Source of the DNA: Sphingomonas sp. Leaf34
GTDB lineage: Bacteria > Pseudomonadota > Alphaproteobacteria > Sphingomonadales > Sphingomonadaceae
DNA: 64,000 bases
Assembly: GCF_001421805.1 (NCBI RefSeq)
Contig: NZ_LMLC01000002.1
Location: forward strand, 434,001 to 498,000
Direction of reading: 5' to 3'
Position 1 is the stretch's first letter. Each line of letters begins with the position of its first letter. A program made the translations under genes and the position numbers. Below the pieces are notes generated by a model. That model ran no database searches and was not told the DNA's origin. It saw only the letters and a program-made list of their open reading frames with translations. Positions 26,384 to 35,837 of the stretch are shown piece by piece.

Positions 26384-27222
26384 AACCTCGCGCGGTCCTC
26401 GCCAATGTGGCGGTGCTGCTGCTGACCGCACTGACGATCGCGCCGCTGCTCTACATGGTGATCGTGTCGTTCATGCCCCGTGGAGAATCGAGCACCCTCC
26501 CGACGCCGCTCTGGCCGTCGCGTTGGTCGTTGGAGAATTACCACGAGCTGCTCGTCCGGCGGCTGATCGACGGGGCGTGGTTCGACTACCGGATCGTCCC
26601 CGCGCTGTTCAACAGCATCGCGATCGCCGCGATCTCGACGCTGCTCGGCTTGCTGCTGACGGTCCCCGCCGGCTACGCGTTCGCCAAGCTGCGGTTCCGC
26701 GGACGCGAGCGGCTGCTGAAGATCCTGATCGCGTCGCTGGTCGTACCCGGCCAGGTCGCGATGCTACCGCTGTTCCTGATCTTCAAGCAGCTCGGCCTCG
26801 TCAACAGCTACGCAGGCGTCATCTTGCCAAGCCTTGCGGGCATCTTCGCAATCCTGTTCGTGCGGCAGGCGACGCTGGCGATCCCCGACGAGATGATCGA
26901 CGCGGCGCGGATCGACGGCGCCAGCGAAACGCGGATTTTCGTGACGATCGTGCTCCCGCTGCTGACGCCGATCGTCGTGACGCTGGCGCTGTTCCTGTTC
27001 CTGGGCTCGTGGAACGACTTCCTGTGGCCGTTGATCGTGCTGGCCGACCAGCATCTCTACACGCTGCCCGTCGCCGTCGCGGCGATCGCGCGCGAGCATT
27101 CGGCGGACGGCGAACTGATGATGGCGGCGGCCGTCGTCACGACGATGCCAGTGCTGCTGCTCTTCCTCGCGTTGCAGCGTTATTATCTGACCGGATTGCT
27201 CGGCGGCAGCGTGAAGGGATAG
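26374..27222 (+). CDS. ABC sugar transporter permease (MalG/UgpE type)
   Basis: 282 residues, six membrane segments. The EAA loop reads DAARIDGASETRIFVTIVLP, and GSWNDFLWPL follows, a MalG-family hallmark. It starts at the ATG at 26374 inside the end of the previous permease. Its last 40 nt (27183-27222) overlap the 3' end of the oppositely oriented ATPase gene. Partner of the preceding permease in carbohydrate import. Confidence 0.93.
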   Translation: MALKPRAVLANVAVLLLTALTIAPLLYMVIVSFMPRGESSTLPTPLWPSRWSLENYHELLVRRLIDGAWFDYRIVPALFNSIAIAAISTLLGLLLTVPAGYAFAKLRFRGRERLLKILIASLVVPGQVAMLPLFLIFKQLGLVNSYAGVILPSLAGIFAILFVRQATLAIPDEMIDAARIDGASETRIFVTIVLPLLTPIVVTLALFLFLGSWNDFLWPLIVLADQHLYTLPVAVAAIAREHSADGELMMAAAVVTTMPVLLLFLALQRYYLTGLLGGSVKG

Positions 27223-28292
27223 GCGCGGCCATCGGCGCCGAACACATGCGCGTCCTTGGGCGCAACGCCGACGCGTAGGACTTCGCCCAACGTTACCGAG
27301 CGCTCCCCGGGGAGCTGCGCGACAATCGTATTTGCCGCGCCCCGGGCCCCAAGATGCGCGAACGACAGCGGCCCGAGACGCTCGAACAGCTCGACCGCGC
27401 CGACGAACGGCCCCGCATCATCCACGTGCAGATGTTCAGGCCGAACGCCGAGCGTGACCGCCGCGCCGACCGCACCCGCCGGGACGATCGCGCCGGTGTT
27501 TACCGTCCCGCCCCCCGCCAGCCTGACGGTCGCACCATCGGAGCCGACCCCCGCGACCGTCGCCGGTAGCAGGTTCATGCCAGGCGATCCAATCGCCGCC
27601 GCGACGGCCAGGCTCGCTGGCCGGCGGTACACCTCGATCGGCGGACCGACCTGCTCGACGCGCCCCTCGCTCATCACGACGATCCGGTTGGCGAGTGTCA
27701 TTGCCTCGAGCTGGTCATGCGTGACGTAGATCATCGTTGCGCCAAGCTGCTGATGCAGCCGCGCGAACTCGTGTCGCATGCGCGCGCGCAGATTGGCATC
27801 GAGGTTCGACAAAGGCTCGTCGAGCAGCAGCACTTTTGGCTGGCGCACCACAGCGCGGGCGATCGATACGCGCTGGCGCTGACCACCCGACAAGGCCCGC
27901 GGCCGTCGGTCGAGCAAGTCCGACAGATCGAGCATCGCCGCGACCTCCGCGACCCGCTCTGCGACCTCGCGCCTGGCGATCTTCGCGACCTTCAACGGAA
28001 ATGCGATATTCTCCGCGACCGTCAGATGCGGGTAGAGCGCGTAGGACTGGAACACCATCGCCAGCCCACGATCGGATGGCGCCGCGTCCGTCACGTCGCG
28101 TCCGTCGATCATCACGCGTCCCGCGCTCGGCATCTCAAGCCCGGCGATCATCCGCAACAGCGTCGACTTGCCGCACCCCGATGGCCCGACAAGCACGACG
28201 AACTCACCCGCCTCGATCGTCAGGTCCGTCGGCTGGAGCACCGTCGTATCACCGAAACGCTTGAACAGTCCGCTGATTTCGACGCTTGCCAC
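27183..28292 (-). CDS. ABC sugar transporter ATPase (UgpC/MalK type)
   Basis: 369 residues from a GTG at 28292, chosen because AAAGGA lies 6 nt upstream and the protein then opens VASVEISGLFKRFG as the family does; an upstream ATG adds 37 odd residues. Walker A is GPSGCGKST, the signature LSGGQRQRVSIA, Walker B LLLDEPLSNLD and H-loop VTHDQ. A C-terminal TOBE/regulatory domain (about 240-365) contains LGVRPEHLHV. It powers the two permeases encoded on the other strand. The separate convergent promoter means subunits are not co-transcribed. Confidence 0.93.
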   Translation of the reverse strand: MASVEISGLFKRFGDTTVLQPTDLTIEAGEFVVLVGPSGCGKSTLLRMIAGLEMPSAGRVMIDGRDVTDAAPSDRGLAMVFQSYALYPHLTVAENIAFPLKVAKIARREVAERVAEVAAMLDLSDLLDRRPRALSGGQRQRVSIARAVVRQPKVLLLDEPLSNLDANLRARMRHEFARLHQQLGATMIYVTHDQLEAMTLANRIVVMSEGRVEQVGPPIEVYRRPASLAVAAAIGSPGMNLLPATVAGVGSDGATVRLAGGGTVNTGAIVPAGAVGAAVTLGVRPEHLHVDDAGPFVGAVELFERLGPLSFAHLGARGAANTIVAQLPGERSVTLGEVLRVGVAPKDAHVFGADGRAYPFTLPPSNPVR

Positions 28293-28677
28293 CGCATGTC
28301 CTTTTGCCTCAGCCCCGTGGGTAACGGCAGACACGACTGCGGGCAAAGTCATCCTACCCACAGCGCTCGGATTTTTGCGATGCGCAGACCCGGAAGCGGT
28401 CATTCCGCCCGTCCCTCACCGTACCAAAGCCGGAGATTTGGTCAGATAGGCCAAGCCGCGCTCGACTGCTGCACCGCTCACGGCAAGCTACGAAGCGGAA
28501 TGGGGATGGCTACAGAAGCAGTTTTCGCAGCAAACCCTATGTTCAGTTCTCCGCGATCGCCCCCGTCGTTACACGACCGACTAGGTCGACTACTTCATCG
28601 CGTTATTTCATCCGCTTAATAAAACTGTCACTTTGCGCGTCCAACGGCCCTTCATCGAACAGGGCTGGGACGACTTA
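28293..28677. other. Divergent promoter region
   Basis: About 385 bp between the ATPase gene (-) and the second carbohydrate-locus TBDR (+). No coding potential recognised. A short dyad, CGACC-GACTA-GGTCG, lies near 28575. Probably contains both promoters. Confidence 0.45.
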
Positions 28678-31230
28678 ATGACGAAATTTGGATTGCGCAC
28701 GGGTTGCGCTTTTATCGCGCTGAGCATCGCGGCGCAGTCGCCGACATCGGCGCAGACCGCCCCCGCGACGCCGCCCATCGAGACAGCCCCGGACGCGACC
28801 GCGCCCGACGTGGCGATATCGGACACCGGCGGCGACATCATCGTCACCGGTTCCGCCCGGCAGCAGCGCCGTTTCGACGTCTCCTACGCGGTTAATTCGC
28901 TGAGCAATGCCGACATCCAGAAGCTGGCGCCGATCAACTTCGCCGACCTGCTCGGCAAGCTGCCGGGGTTCGCGGTCGAGAACACCGGCGGTGAGGTCCA
29001 GAACATTATCCGTCTGCGCGGCCTGCCGAGCGACGGCGGCCTGGTCACGTTCCAGCAGGACGGACTGCCGCTGTTCCATGAGAATGACGGCAATTTTTTC
29101 CGCGGCGACAGCATCAACCGGTTCGACCTGATGATGCAGCGCGTTGAGGTCGTGCGCGGCGGCCCTGCCCCGGTCTATGCGAGCTATGCCGCGGCGATCG
29201 TCAACAACATCACCGTGTCAGGCACCGACGTGACGCGTGGCAAGGCGCAGGTCACGCTCGGCGACACCGGCCTCTACCGGCTCGACGCCTATCAGGCGGG
29301 TCCGATCGACGAGTCGACCTATTACGCGATTGGCGGGTTCCTGCGCCGTCACGACGGCTACCGCGACAACGGCTTCCCGAACGATCGCGGCGGCCAGATC
29401 CGCGCCAACATCAAGCACGACTTCAGCAACGGCTCGCTGCGTCTGTCGGGTAACTATCTGAACGACCACAACGTGTTCTACCTGCCGATCCCGACCGCCG
29501 ACCCGCGCGATCCAACCAAGTCGCTCAACCGGTATATCGACTTCTTCAGCGGCACGATGAACTCGCCCGCGCTGCGCAACGCGAACATCCGCTTCCGCGA
29601 GGCCGACGGCACGACGCGCAACGTCGCCGCCGATCTCGGCAATGGTCGCCACACGCAGTTCGGCAATGTCGGCGTCCAGTACGACGCCGATTACGATGGC
29701 TGGAAGGTCGCAGCCAAGGGCGGCGTCAGCATCGGCAAGCTCCATTTCGACGCGCTGTATTCGACCAGCAACCCGTCGGACGCCAACGCCTATGCCAACG
29801 CGACCAGCAATGGGATCGGCACCCCGACCAACCTCGATAACGCGCGCAAGGCGTTCGGCACCGGTGTGACCCGGCTAGGCTATGCGATCGCGGGCACCAA
29901 CGGCGCCGAACTCTACGACCCCGGCACCGCGTCCGGGCTGGTCGTCCCCGCCCAGTTCCGCGACGTCGTCTCGAAATATTATTCGACGCAGGGTGACCTC
30001 AGTGTCACGCGCTCGATCGCGACCGGCTTGGGCACGCACGATCTGCGCATAGGCGTCTATGGCAGCCTTTACGGCGAGACCAACGAAGTTGCGTATCAGG
30101 ACTATCTGCTCGAGGTGAAGGGCAAGCCGCGGACGCTCGATCTGATCGCGTACAACGCCGCGGGGCAGGCGGTCGGTTCGGTCACCGACAACGGCGTTCT
30201 ACGCTACACGACAACGCTCAACCGCGGCAACACCGATGCCAAGATGTACGCGCTCTACGCGAACGACACGTGGGAACTGACAAAGGGCCTGACCCTCGAC
30301 GGCGGTGTTCGCCACGAGCGCTACAGCTTCAACGGCTATGCGTTCGCGACCACCGCCGCCAACCTCGGCGATCCGTCCACGCTCGCCGACAACGCGGTGC
30401 GCGCGTTCACCGGGCAGATCATCAATGCCAAGCTGAGCCCGAGCATCACCAACTGGACCGGCGGCATTAACTACGACGTCACGCAGCACCTCGGTGCGTA
30501 TGCGCGCGCCTCGCATCTCGAAACGCCACCGTCGACGCAAGTCACGTACCAGATCGCCCCGACGATCATCACCTCGAAGGCGAACCAATACGAGGTCGGC
30601 CTCAAGGCCGCGTTCGGCCGGTCCTATCTGTACTTGATCGGCTTCTACACGCGCTACAATCCCCTCAATGCTTCGTTCGTCGCGCTCGACCCGGTCACCG
30701 GCCGCAATGACCAGTCGGTGCCGTTCGTCGGCAAGGCAGAGATCAAGGGCATCGAGATCGACGGCAACCTTGCGCTGCCGCACGGCTTTGCGTTGACCGG
30801 TGCGCTGACGATCAGCGATCCGCAGTATAAGAGCCTCGTCAACGCCAACGGCGCGAGTGCGGGCGACGTCGAGGGCAACCAGATCGTCCGCGAGCCCAAG
30901 GTCTATGGCAATATCCGTCCGTCGGTCGACTTCGACGTCGCGGGCAATGCCGTCCAGCTCTATGGCCGCTACGAATATACCGGCAAACGCTATGTCGACT
31001 TCTTCAACAATACCGCCCTGCCCTCCTACCAGACGGTCGGCGCGGGCATGACGCTGACGCACGACACGTGGCAGATGCAGGTGGTCGGCGACAACCTGTT
31101 CAACGCCAAGGGCCTGACCGAGGGCAATACGCGCACCGACCAGTTGAGCGGCCAGGGCACTGCCGACGCGATCTACGGCCGGCCGATCTTTGGTCGCAAC
31201 GTCCGCCTCGTGGTCAGCAAGTCCTGGTGA
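28678..31230 (+). CDS. TonB-dependent receptor, first gene of a GH92 operon
   Basis: 850 residues from the ATG at 28678. Signal peptide about 1-26, GDIIVTGSARQQRRFDV box, plug with FADLLGKLPGFAVEN and VEVVRGGPAPVYASYAAAIVNNIT, then the barrel. Its stop overlaps the GTG of the DUF218 gene (GTGA, 31227-31230). The coupled GH92 gene downstream suggests a mannose-containing glycan or its fragments as substrate; this is inference from context. Confidence 0.93.
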   Translation: MTKFGLRTGCAFIALSIAAQSPTSAQTAPATPPIETAPDATAPDVAISDTGGDIIVTGSARQQRRFDVSYAVNSLSNADIQKLAPINFADLLGKLPGFAVENTGGEVQNIIRLRGLPSDGGLVTFQQDGLPLFHENDGNFFRGDSINRFDLMMQRVEVVRGGPAPVYASYAAAIVNNITVSGTDVTRGKAQVTLGDTGLYRLDAYQAGPIDESTYYAIGGFLRRHDGYRDNGFPNDRGGQIRANIKHDFSNGSLRLSGNYLNDHNVFYLPIPTADPRDPTKSLNRYIDFFSGTMNSPALRNANIRFREADGTTRNVAADLGNGRHTQFGNVGVQYDADYDGWKVAAKGGVSIGKLHFDALYSTSNPSDANAYANATSNGIGTPTNLDNARKAFGTGVTRLGYAIAGTNGAELYDPGTASGLVVPAQFRDVVSKYYSTQGDLSVTRSIATGLGTHDLRIGVYGSLYGETNEVAYQDYLLEVKGKPRTLDLIAYNAAGQAVGSVTDNGVLRYTTTLNRGNTDAKMYALYANDTWELTKGLTLDGGVRHERYSFNGYAFATTAANLGDPSTLADNAVRAFTGQIINAKLSPSITNWTGGINYDVTQHLGAYARASHLETPPSTQVTYQIAPTIITSKANQYEVGLKAAFGRSYLYLIGFYTRYNPLNASFVALDPVTGRNDQSVPFVGKAEIKGIEIDGNLALPHGFALTGALTISDPQYKSLVNANGASAGDVEGNQIVREPKVYGNIRPSVDFDVAGNAVQLYGRYEYTGKRYVDFFNNTALPSYQTVGAGMTLTHDTWQMQVVGDNLFNAKGLTEGNTRTDQLSGQGTADAIYGRPIFGRNVRLVVSKSW

Positions 31231-32378
31231 CGGCGTTGCGTTTAACGCTTGCCGCGCTGGCGATGACGGCCGCCGTACCGGTTTGGGCACAGGCGCCTGT
31301 ACCGGTGGCGGTGGCGGACAGCGTCGTCGACGGCGTGTCGCAGCGGCTGTTCCCGATGCTCGGCGCGCTCGGCCGGTCGCCGGCGCTCGATTTGCGAGCG
31401 CGGGCGGCGCGGATTGCCGCGTGTGGCGAGGCCCCGGCCTGCGTGGTCGAGGCGACGATATGGACCGATCAAGACCGGGCGGCGGTCGCTGCAGCCGTTG
31501 GGCGGCTGGGAAAGAAGGCCCCGCTGGCGAATGCGGACCTGTCGGTGGCGGCGGGCGTCGACCAGGAGCTCGAGGCGCTGGACGTCGTCCTGCGCGTTTA
31601 CGGATTGGGGCTGCCGGGACGTTATCCGAAGATCGACGGTCCGGTCTTCGCAACGAACACGCCGTTCTTCGCCGACAGCGTAAAGGTCGCGATCAATACT
31701 GCGCGCGCCGCGTCCGATGCGCCGCCCGAGACGATCGCCGCGAGCGTACGGCTGGCGGTGGCGCTGCTGGATGTGAACGACGCGACGGCGGCAACGCGGT
31801 TCGACCCGCTCGACCAGCGCGAGAATGCAGGTGCGCGCGCGCTGGCGCACCGGACCGACTGGAACGCCTTCCGCTATGCGCTGCTGATCGTGCCCGGCGT
31901 CGGTCCGGAGGACATCGGCACCGCGCTCAGCCCGCGCAGCAAGCTCCACGCGCTGCTTGCCGCACAACGCTATCGTCAGGGTCTCGCACCGTTCATCCTC
32001 GTGTCGGGCAGCGCCGTACATCCGCGCGGTACGCGGTACGTCGAGGCAGTCGAGATTCGCCGTGCCCTGATTGAGCGCTATGGCATCCCCGCCAACCGCG
32101 TGATCCTAGAGCCATATGCGCGGCACACTACCACCAATCTGCGTAACGCGACGCGCCGGATGGTGGCGCTCGGCATCCCGCTCGACCGATCGACGCTAAT
32201 CGTGACCGACGCCGAGCAAAGCAAATACATCGAAAGCCCGACCTTTACCGACCGCAATCGCCAAGAGCTGGGCTATTTGCCGGGTGCGGTCGGTCGGCGG
32301 CTTTCGGTATATGATCTCGAATTTCAGCCGTCCCGGCTATCGCTGCGCCACGATCCGCGCGATCCTCTCGACCCATGA
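31227..32378 (+). CDS. Exported DUF218 (YdcF/SanA-like) protein
   Basis: 383 residues from a GTG at 31227 overlapping the TBDR stop. Signal peptide about 1-22 (AVPVWAQ). An N-terminal helical region (25-200) is specific to this protein. The DUF218 domain (about 210-350) has FILVSGSAVHPRGTRYVEA, IPANRVILEPYARHTTTNLRNA and LIVTDAEQSKYIES. DUF218 members are small envelope proteins of mostly unknown chemistry, some linked to envelope polymers. Tight coupling to a TBDR and an alpha-mannosidase suggests a role in glycan handling, which has not been shown. Confidence 0.82.
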   Translation: MTALRLTLAALAMTAAVPVWAQAPVPVAVADSVVDGVSQRLFPMLGALGRSPALDLRARAARIAACGEAPACVVEATIWTDQDRAAVAAAVGRLGKKAPLANADLSVAAGVDQELEALDVVLRVYGLGLPGRYPKIDGPVFATNTPFFADSVKVAINTARAASDAPPETIAASVRLAVALLDVNDATAATRFDPLDQRENAGARALAHRTDWNAFRYALLIVPGVGPEDIGTALSPRSKLHALLAAQRYRQGLAPFILVSGSAVHPRGTRYVEAVEIRRALIERYGIPANRVILEPYARHTTTNLRNATRRMVALGIPLDRSTLIVTDAEQSKYIESPTFTDRNRQELGYLPGAVGRRLSVYDLEFQPSRLSLRHDPRDPLDP

Positions 32379-34549
32379 GCCGATATCTGACGCACGCGCT
32401 GTCCAGCATGCCCCACATCGCCGGTTTAGCCTCGGCAAACGCCGGGGCCCGATCGGGGGACGGGCTTAGCGAAGCATCGCGCGCCGTCACCCCGACCGTT
32501 CCCAGCGTACCCCGGCGGTCGCCGCGGCGGTTGAGCTATCCGCTGCTCCTCGCGCTGCTCGCTACCCCCGCGGCTGCCCCCGCGCAGGACACACCCGCAG
32601 ACCTTGTCGACCCGTTCGTCGGCACGCTCGCCGATTTCGGCCAGCTCTCCCCCGCCGCAGTCGCACCGTTCGGAATGATGCAGCTTGGCCCCGATACCAG
32701 CCCCGCCAATCACGCCGGCTACGACCATGCCGCGACCACCTTGCTCGGCTTTTCGCACACTCGTGGCGTCGGCGTAGGCTGCAGCGGCGCGGGTGGCGAC
32801 CTGATGATCTCGCTGCGCTATACCGCGCAGAGCGGCCCGGCGCTGATCGACAAATCCAGCGAGACGGCGCGGGCCGGCACCTACCGTGTCCGCTACGACG
32901 GCGGCATCTATGCCGAGATGGCAGCGACGCGGGGTGCAGGCGTGCTGCGCTTCACCCTGCCCCGCGCCGGCACCGTCGACCTGCGGATTGATCCGCGACA
33001 CAGCTATTCGAAACGCTTGGCAGCCCGTTGGGCAAACCTTGCGAGCGATGACTTCCGCGCCGACCTCGTCGCGGGCACGGTTTGCGACCAGGGTGCCTAT
33101 CATCTTCACACCGCCAGCCGGATCCTCGTCAACGGACGGCCGATCCACCGGACTCTGACTGTCGGCGCGAACGATGCGGCGACGCTGCAAATCGCCGGCA
33201 AAGCGGGCGATGCGATCGAAATTCGCACAGGCATGTCGACCGTCGATGGACGCGGGGCCGCATTGGTTCGGGACACCGAAGTCGGCAGCAAGCCTTTCGC
33301 CGCCGTCGCGATCGAGACGCGCAGAGCCTGGAACCGCATCCTCGGCGGTGTGACGCCGAGCGGCTCGCGAGACCAGCGCTCGCTGTTCTACACGTCGCTT
33401 TACCGCGTCATGGAAACCCCGGTCGCGATCGACGATCCCGATCACCGCCACCGCGACAATAAGGGCGTGGTACAGACCTCACCCGACGGACAGACGCGCT
33501 ACGCCAACTGGTCGCTATGGGACAATTACCGTTCACAGATGCCGTTGCTCGCCCTCCTCCAGCCCGAGCGCAGCGCCGATATCGCGCAGTCGCTGGTCGC
33601 GCTCTACGCGGACGGCAAGGCGCAATGGTCGACCCCGCACGAGCCATTTCTGACGGTCCGCACCGAGCATGCCGGGATCGCGCTGCTCGACATGCACCGC
33701 AAGGGCATTGCGTTCGATGCGGACGCTGCGCTGGCGGGGATGGCCGCGGACAGCCACACGCTCCACCGTGGCACGCCCGACGAGCAGATCGAGGCAGCGT
33801 ATGACGATTGGGCAACCGCCGAACTTGCGCGCGACCTCGGCCGAACCGACATCGCGCGGACCTTCACCGCCAAGGCGCAAAACTACCGCCCGATGTGGCG
33901 ATCGGTGTTCCAGACGCCGGGCGCGGACGGTGACGTGGTCAAGGCGCGTGGGCTGTATCAGGGCACTTTGTGGCAATATCGCTGGGCGCCGATCTTCGAC
34001 CTGCCGTGGATGACCGCAACGGTCGGGCGCGAGCAGCTGCTCGGCGAACTGCATCATTTCTTCGATGCCGGGCTGTTCAACATGACTAACGAGCCCGACA
34101 TCCAGGTACCGTGGATGTTCACCGCGCTGGGCCAGCCGCAAGCCACAGCGAACCTCGTGCGGACGATCCTGACCACGCCGATCGCGCATCCCTATACCAA
34201 CAACGGCAAACTGCCGGTCCCGTTCGTCGGTCGCAGCTTCGCGCTGTCGCCGCAGGGCTTTGCCGACGGGATGGACGATGATGCCGGCGGAATGACGGCA
34301 TGGTACGTGTTCGCCACGCTTGGCCTGTACCCGCTGGTCCCGGGCGAACCATGGTACGTGGTCACGACCCCGGCGTTCAAGCAAAGCGCGATCGATCTCG
34401 GCAATGGCCATAAACTGACGATCCAGCGCGCCGGACCGGCGCACGGCAGGATGACGCGCGCGACCTTGAACGGACGGTCCCTGCCGAACTTTCGCGTCCA
34501 GCATGCCGATCTGCTCCTCGGCGGGACGTTGAAAGTCACGACTCGATGA
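32375..34549 (+). CDS. GH92 family exo-alpha-mannosidase, exported
   Basis: 724 residues. A long Arg-rich leader precedes a hydrophobic stretch (about 55-70), so an internal Met such as residue 12 may be the true start. The mature part begins DLVDPFVGT, the GH92 N-terminal mark. GFSHTRGVGVGCSGAGGD, WSLWDNYRSQMPLLAL, NMTNEPDIQVPWMF and DGMDDDAGGMTAWYVF are GH92 signature segments, including the catalytic Glu and Ca-binding Asp-rich loop. It removes terminal alpha-mannose from glycans in the periplasm. Start overlaps the DUF218 stop (ATGA). Confidence 0.92.
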   Translation: MSRYLTHALSSMPHIAGLASANAGARSGDGLSEASRAVTPTVPSVPRRSPRRLSYPLLLALLATPAAAPAQDTPADLVDPFVGTLADFGQLSPAAVAPFGMMQLGPDTSPANHAGYDHAATTLLGFSHTRGVGVGCSGAGGDLMISLRYTAQSGPALIDKSSETARAGTYRVRYDGGIYAEMAATRGAGVLRFTLPRAGTVDLRIDPRHSYSKRLAARWANLASDDFRADLVAGTVCDQGAYHLHTASRILVNGRPIHRTLTVGANDAATLQIAGKAGDAIEIRTGMSTVDGRGAALVRDTEVGSKPFAAVAIETRRAWNRILGGVTPSGSRDQRSLFYTSLYRVMETPVAIDDPDHRHRDNKGVVQTSPDGQTRYANWSLWDNYRSQMPLLALLQPERSADIAQSLVALYADGKAQWSTPHEPFLTVRTEHAGIALLDMHRKGIAFDADAALAGMAADSHTLHRGTPDEQIEAAYDDWATAELARDLGRTDIARTFTAKAQNYRPMWRSVFQTPGADGDVVKARGLYQGTLWQYRWAPIFDLPWMTATVGREQLLGELHHFFDAGLFNMTNEPDIQVPWMFTALGQPQATANLVRTILTTPIAHPYTNNGKLPVPFVGRSFALSPQGFADGMDDDAGGMTAWYVFATLGLYPLVPGEPWYVVTTPAFKQSAIDLGNGHKLTIQRAGPAHGRMTRATLNGRSLPNFRVQHADLLLGGTLKVTTR

Positions 34550-34761
34550 CAGAATCCGTCGACATCAACGGCGCTGCCGTGATCCCGGATGTCCTACCAC
34601 CACCCGGCTCGGGATTTGCGGCCCCGGCAGCACTTATGGACGATCGGTCCTGCGACGATACGCCAGACAAAGATCCAAACCCCGACCGCCGCGCCCCCTT
34701 CGCCGCTCCCCAACGTCGGGCACGCAAATAGTCCCCCCGCAAATCCCGACGACGAAAGCGT

Positions 34762-34779
34762 CCACGACCGCCGTCGTGG
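34762..34779. terminator. Perfect 7-bp hairpin between convergent genes
   Basis: CCACGAC, a 4-nt loop and GTCGTGG lie between the GH92 gene (+) and a universal stress protein gene (-). There is no T-run on either side, so an intrinsic terminator is possible but not certain. Confidence 0.35.
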
Positions 34780-34813
34780 GGGCTCTCCGTGGACTGCCTT
34801 GGCCGCCAACCCG

Positions 34814-35626
34814 CTAGCGCCGGTGGACCAGCAGCATCGGTACGTCGCATTTCAGCAGCATGGTCCGTGTTGCCCCACCGAAGATCGCCTCGATCGTCCG
34901 GGTATGACCGAAGCCGCCCATGACTACGAAGTCGTACCCTTCGCTCGCCACCTCACGCACCAACGCCTCGCTTACTCGCTCGAGGCCGATCGGTTCGTTC
35001 TTGACCGTGCTCTTGATCCCGTGACGTGACAGGTAGCGTGCGGCCTCGTCCACGTCGGTCGTCATCGCGCCGGTATCGGCATGGAACAGCGTCACCGACT
35101 TGGCAATCCGAAGCAGCGGCAGCGCCGAACACAGTGCCGCCTCGGCATCCTGTGAGCCGTCCCACGCAACCACTGCGCGGCCCTGGGCCGTGAAACCGCA
35201 GTTCGCGGGTGGGACCGCCAAAACCGGCTTGCCGGTATGGACAAAAAGGTCGCCGATAACGTGCGTCATGTGTGCAAAAAACGCCCCGGTATGATCGGTG
35301 CTGACGACGATGAGGTCGATCAGTCCAGCCCGCGCCTCCAGCGTCTGCGACAGGAAACCGGTCGTGCTGGTCCAGTCGAACGGCACGTCCTCGCGCTCGA
35401 TCCTGCTACGCATCCGGCTGGCATGCGCCGCCTCGACCGCGGTGTCCTCGGCGAGAAGCAATCCACCCGCCGTCATTGGTACGGAATAGTCGCCGACATA
35501 TTCGGGAACGATGGTCAGGTCGAGACACGCGAGATGGCCACCCACCCCACGGGCGACATCCAGCGCGGCCTGATAGCGCGCCTCCTGGCCCTCATCGTCG
35601 TGGATCAGCGAAAGGATGGTCTTCAT
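34814..35626 (-). CDS. Tandem universal stress protein
   Basis: 270 residues from the ATG at 35626, with AAAGGAG about 7 nt upstream; the longer in-frame extension is rejected. There are two Usp domains. The first (1-140) is divergent. The second (150-270) carries the ATP-binding glycine motif GGFGHTRTIEAIFGGAT. Usp proteins are cytosolic and induced by stress or growth arrest. A second tandem Usp lies at 37347-38174, and the intervening redox and export genes suggest a small stress-response block. Confidence 0.9.
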   Translation of the reverse strand: MKTILSLIHDDEGQEARYQAALDVARGVGGHLACLDLTIVPEYVGDYSVPMTAGGLLLAEDTAVEAAHASRMRSRIEREDVPFDWTSTTGFLSQTLEARAGLIDLIVVSTDHTGAFFAHMTHVIGDLFVHTGKPVLAVPPANCGFTAQGRAVVAWDGSQDAEAALCSALPLLRIAKSVTLFHADTGAMTTDVDEAARYLSRHGIKSTVKNEPIGLERVSEALVREVASEGYDFVVMGGFGHTRTIEAIFGGATRTMLLKCDVPMLLVHRR

Positions 35627-35837
35627 CGGTCGTCTCCTTTCATGGGTTGCGTGGCATGGGTACGAGACGCGAGCCAGGGTCGATCGACGCAGCGTCCCAG
35701 ATATCCGGGGCCGCGGCGGCACGGACGGTGCCGCATCGGCCCGCTTGATCTCATCCGCGTCGCGCCGTCCGAGATAGCCTTGCTTGGCGAGGTTCGGATC
35801 GGTGGGGGAGGCCCCCCGCGCACCGACGTCGCGCGCA

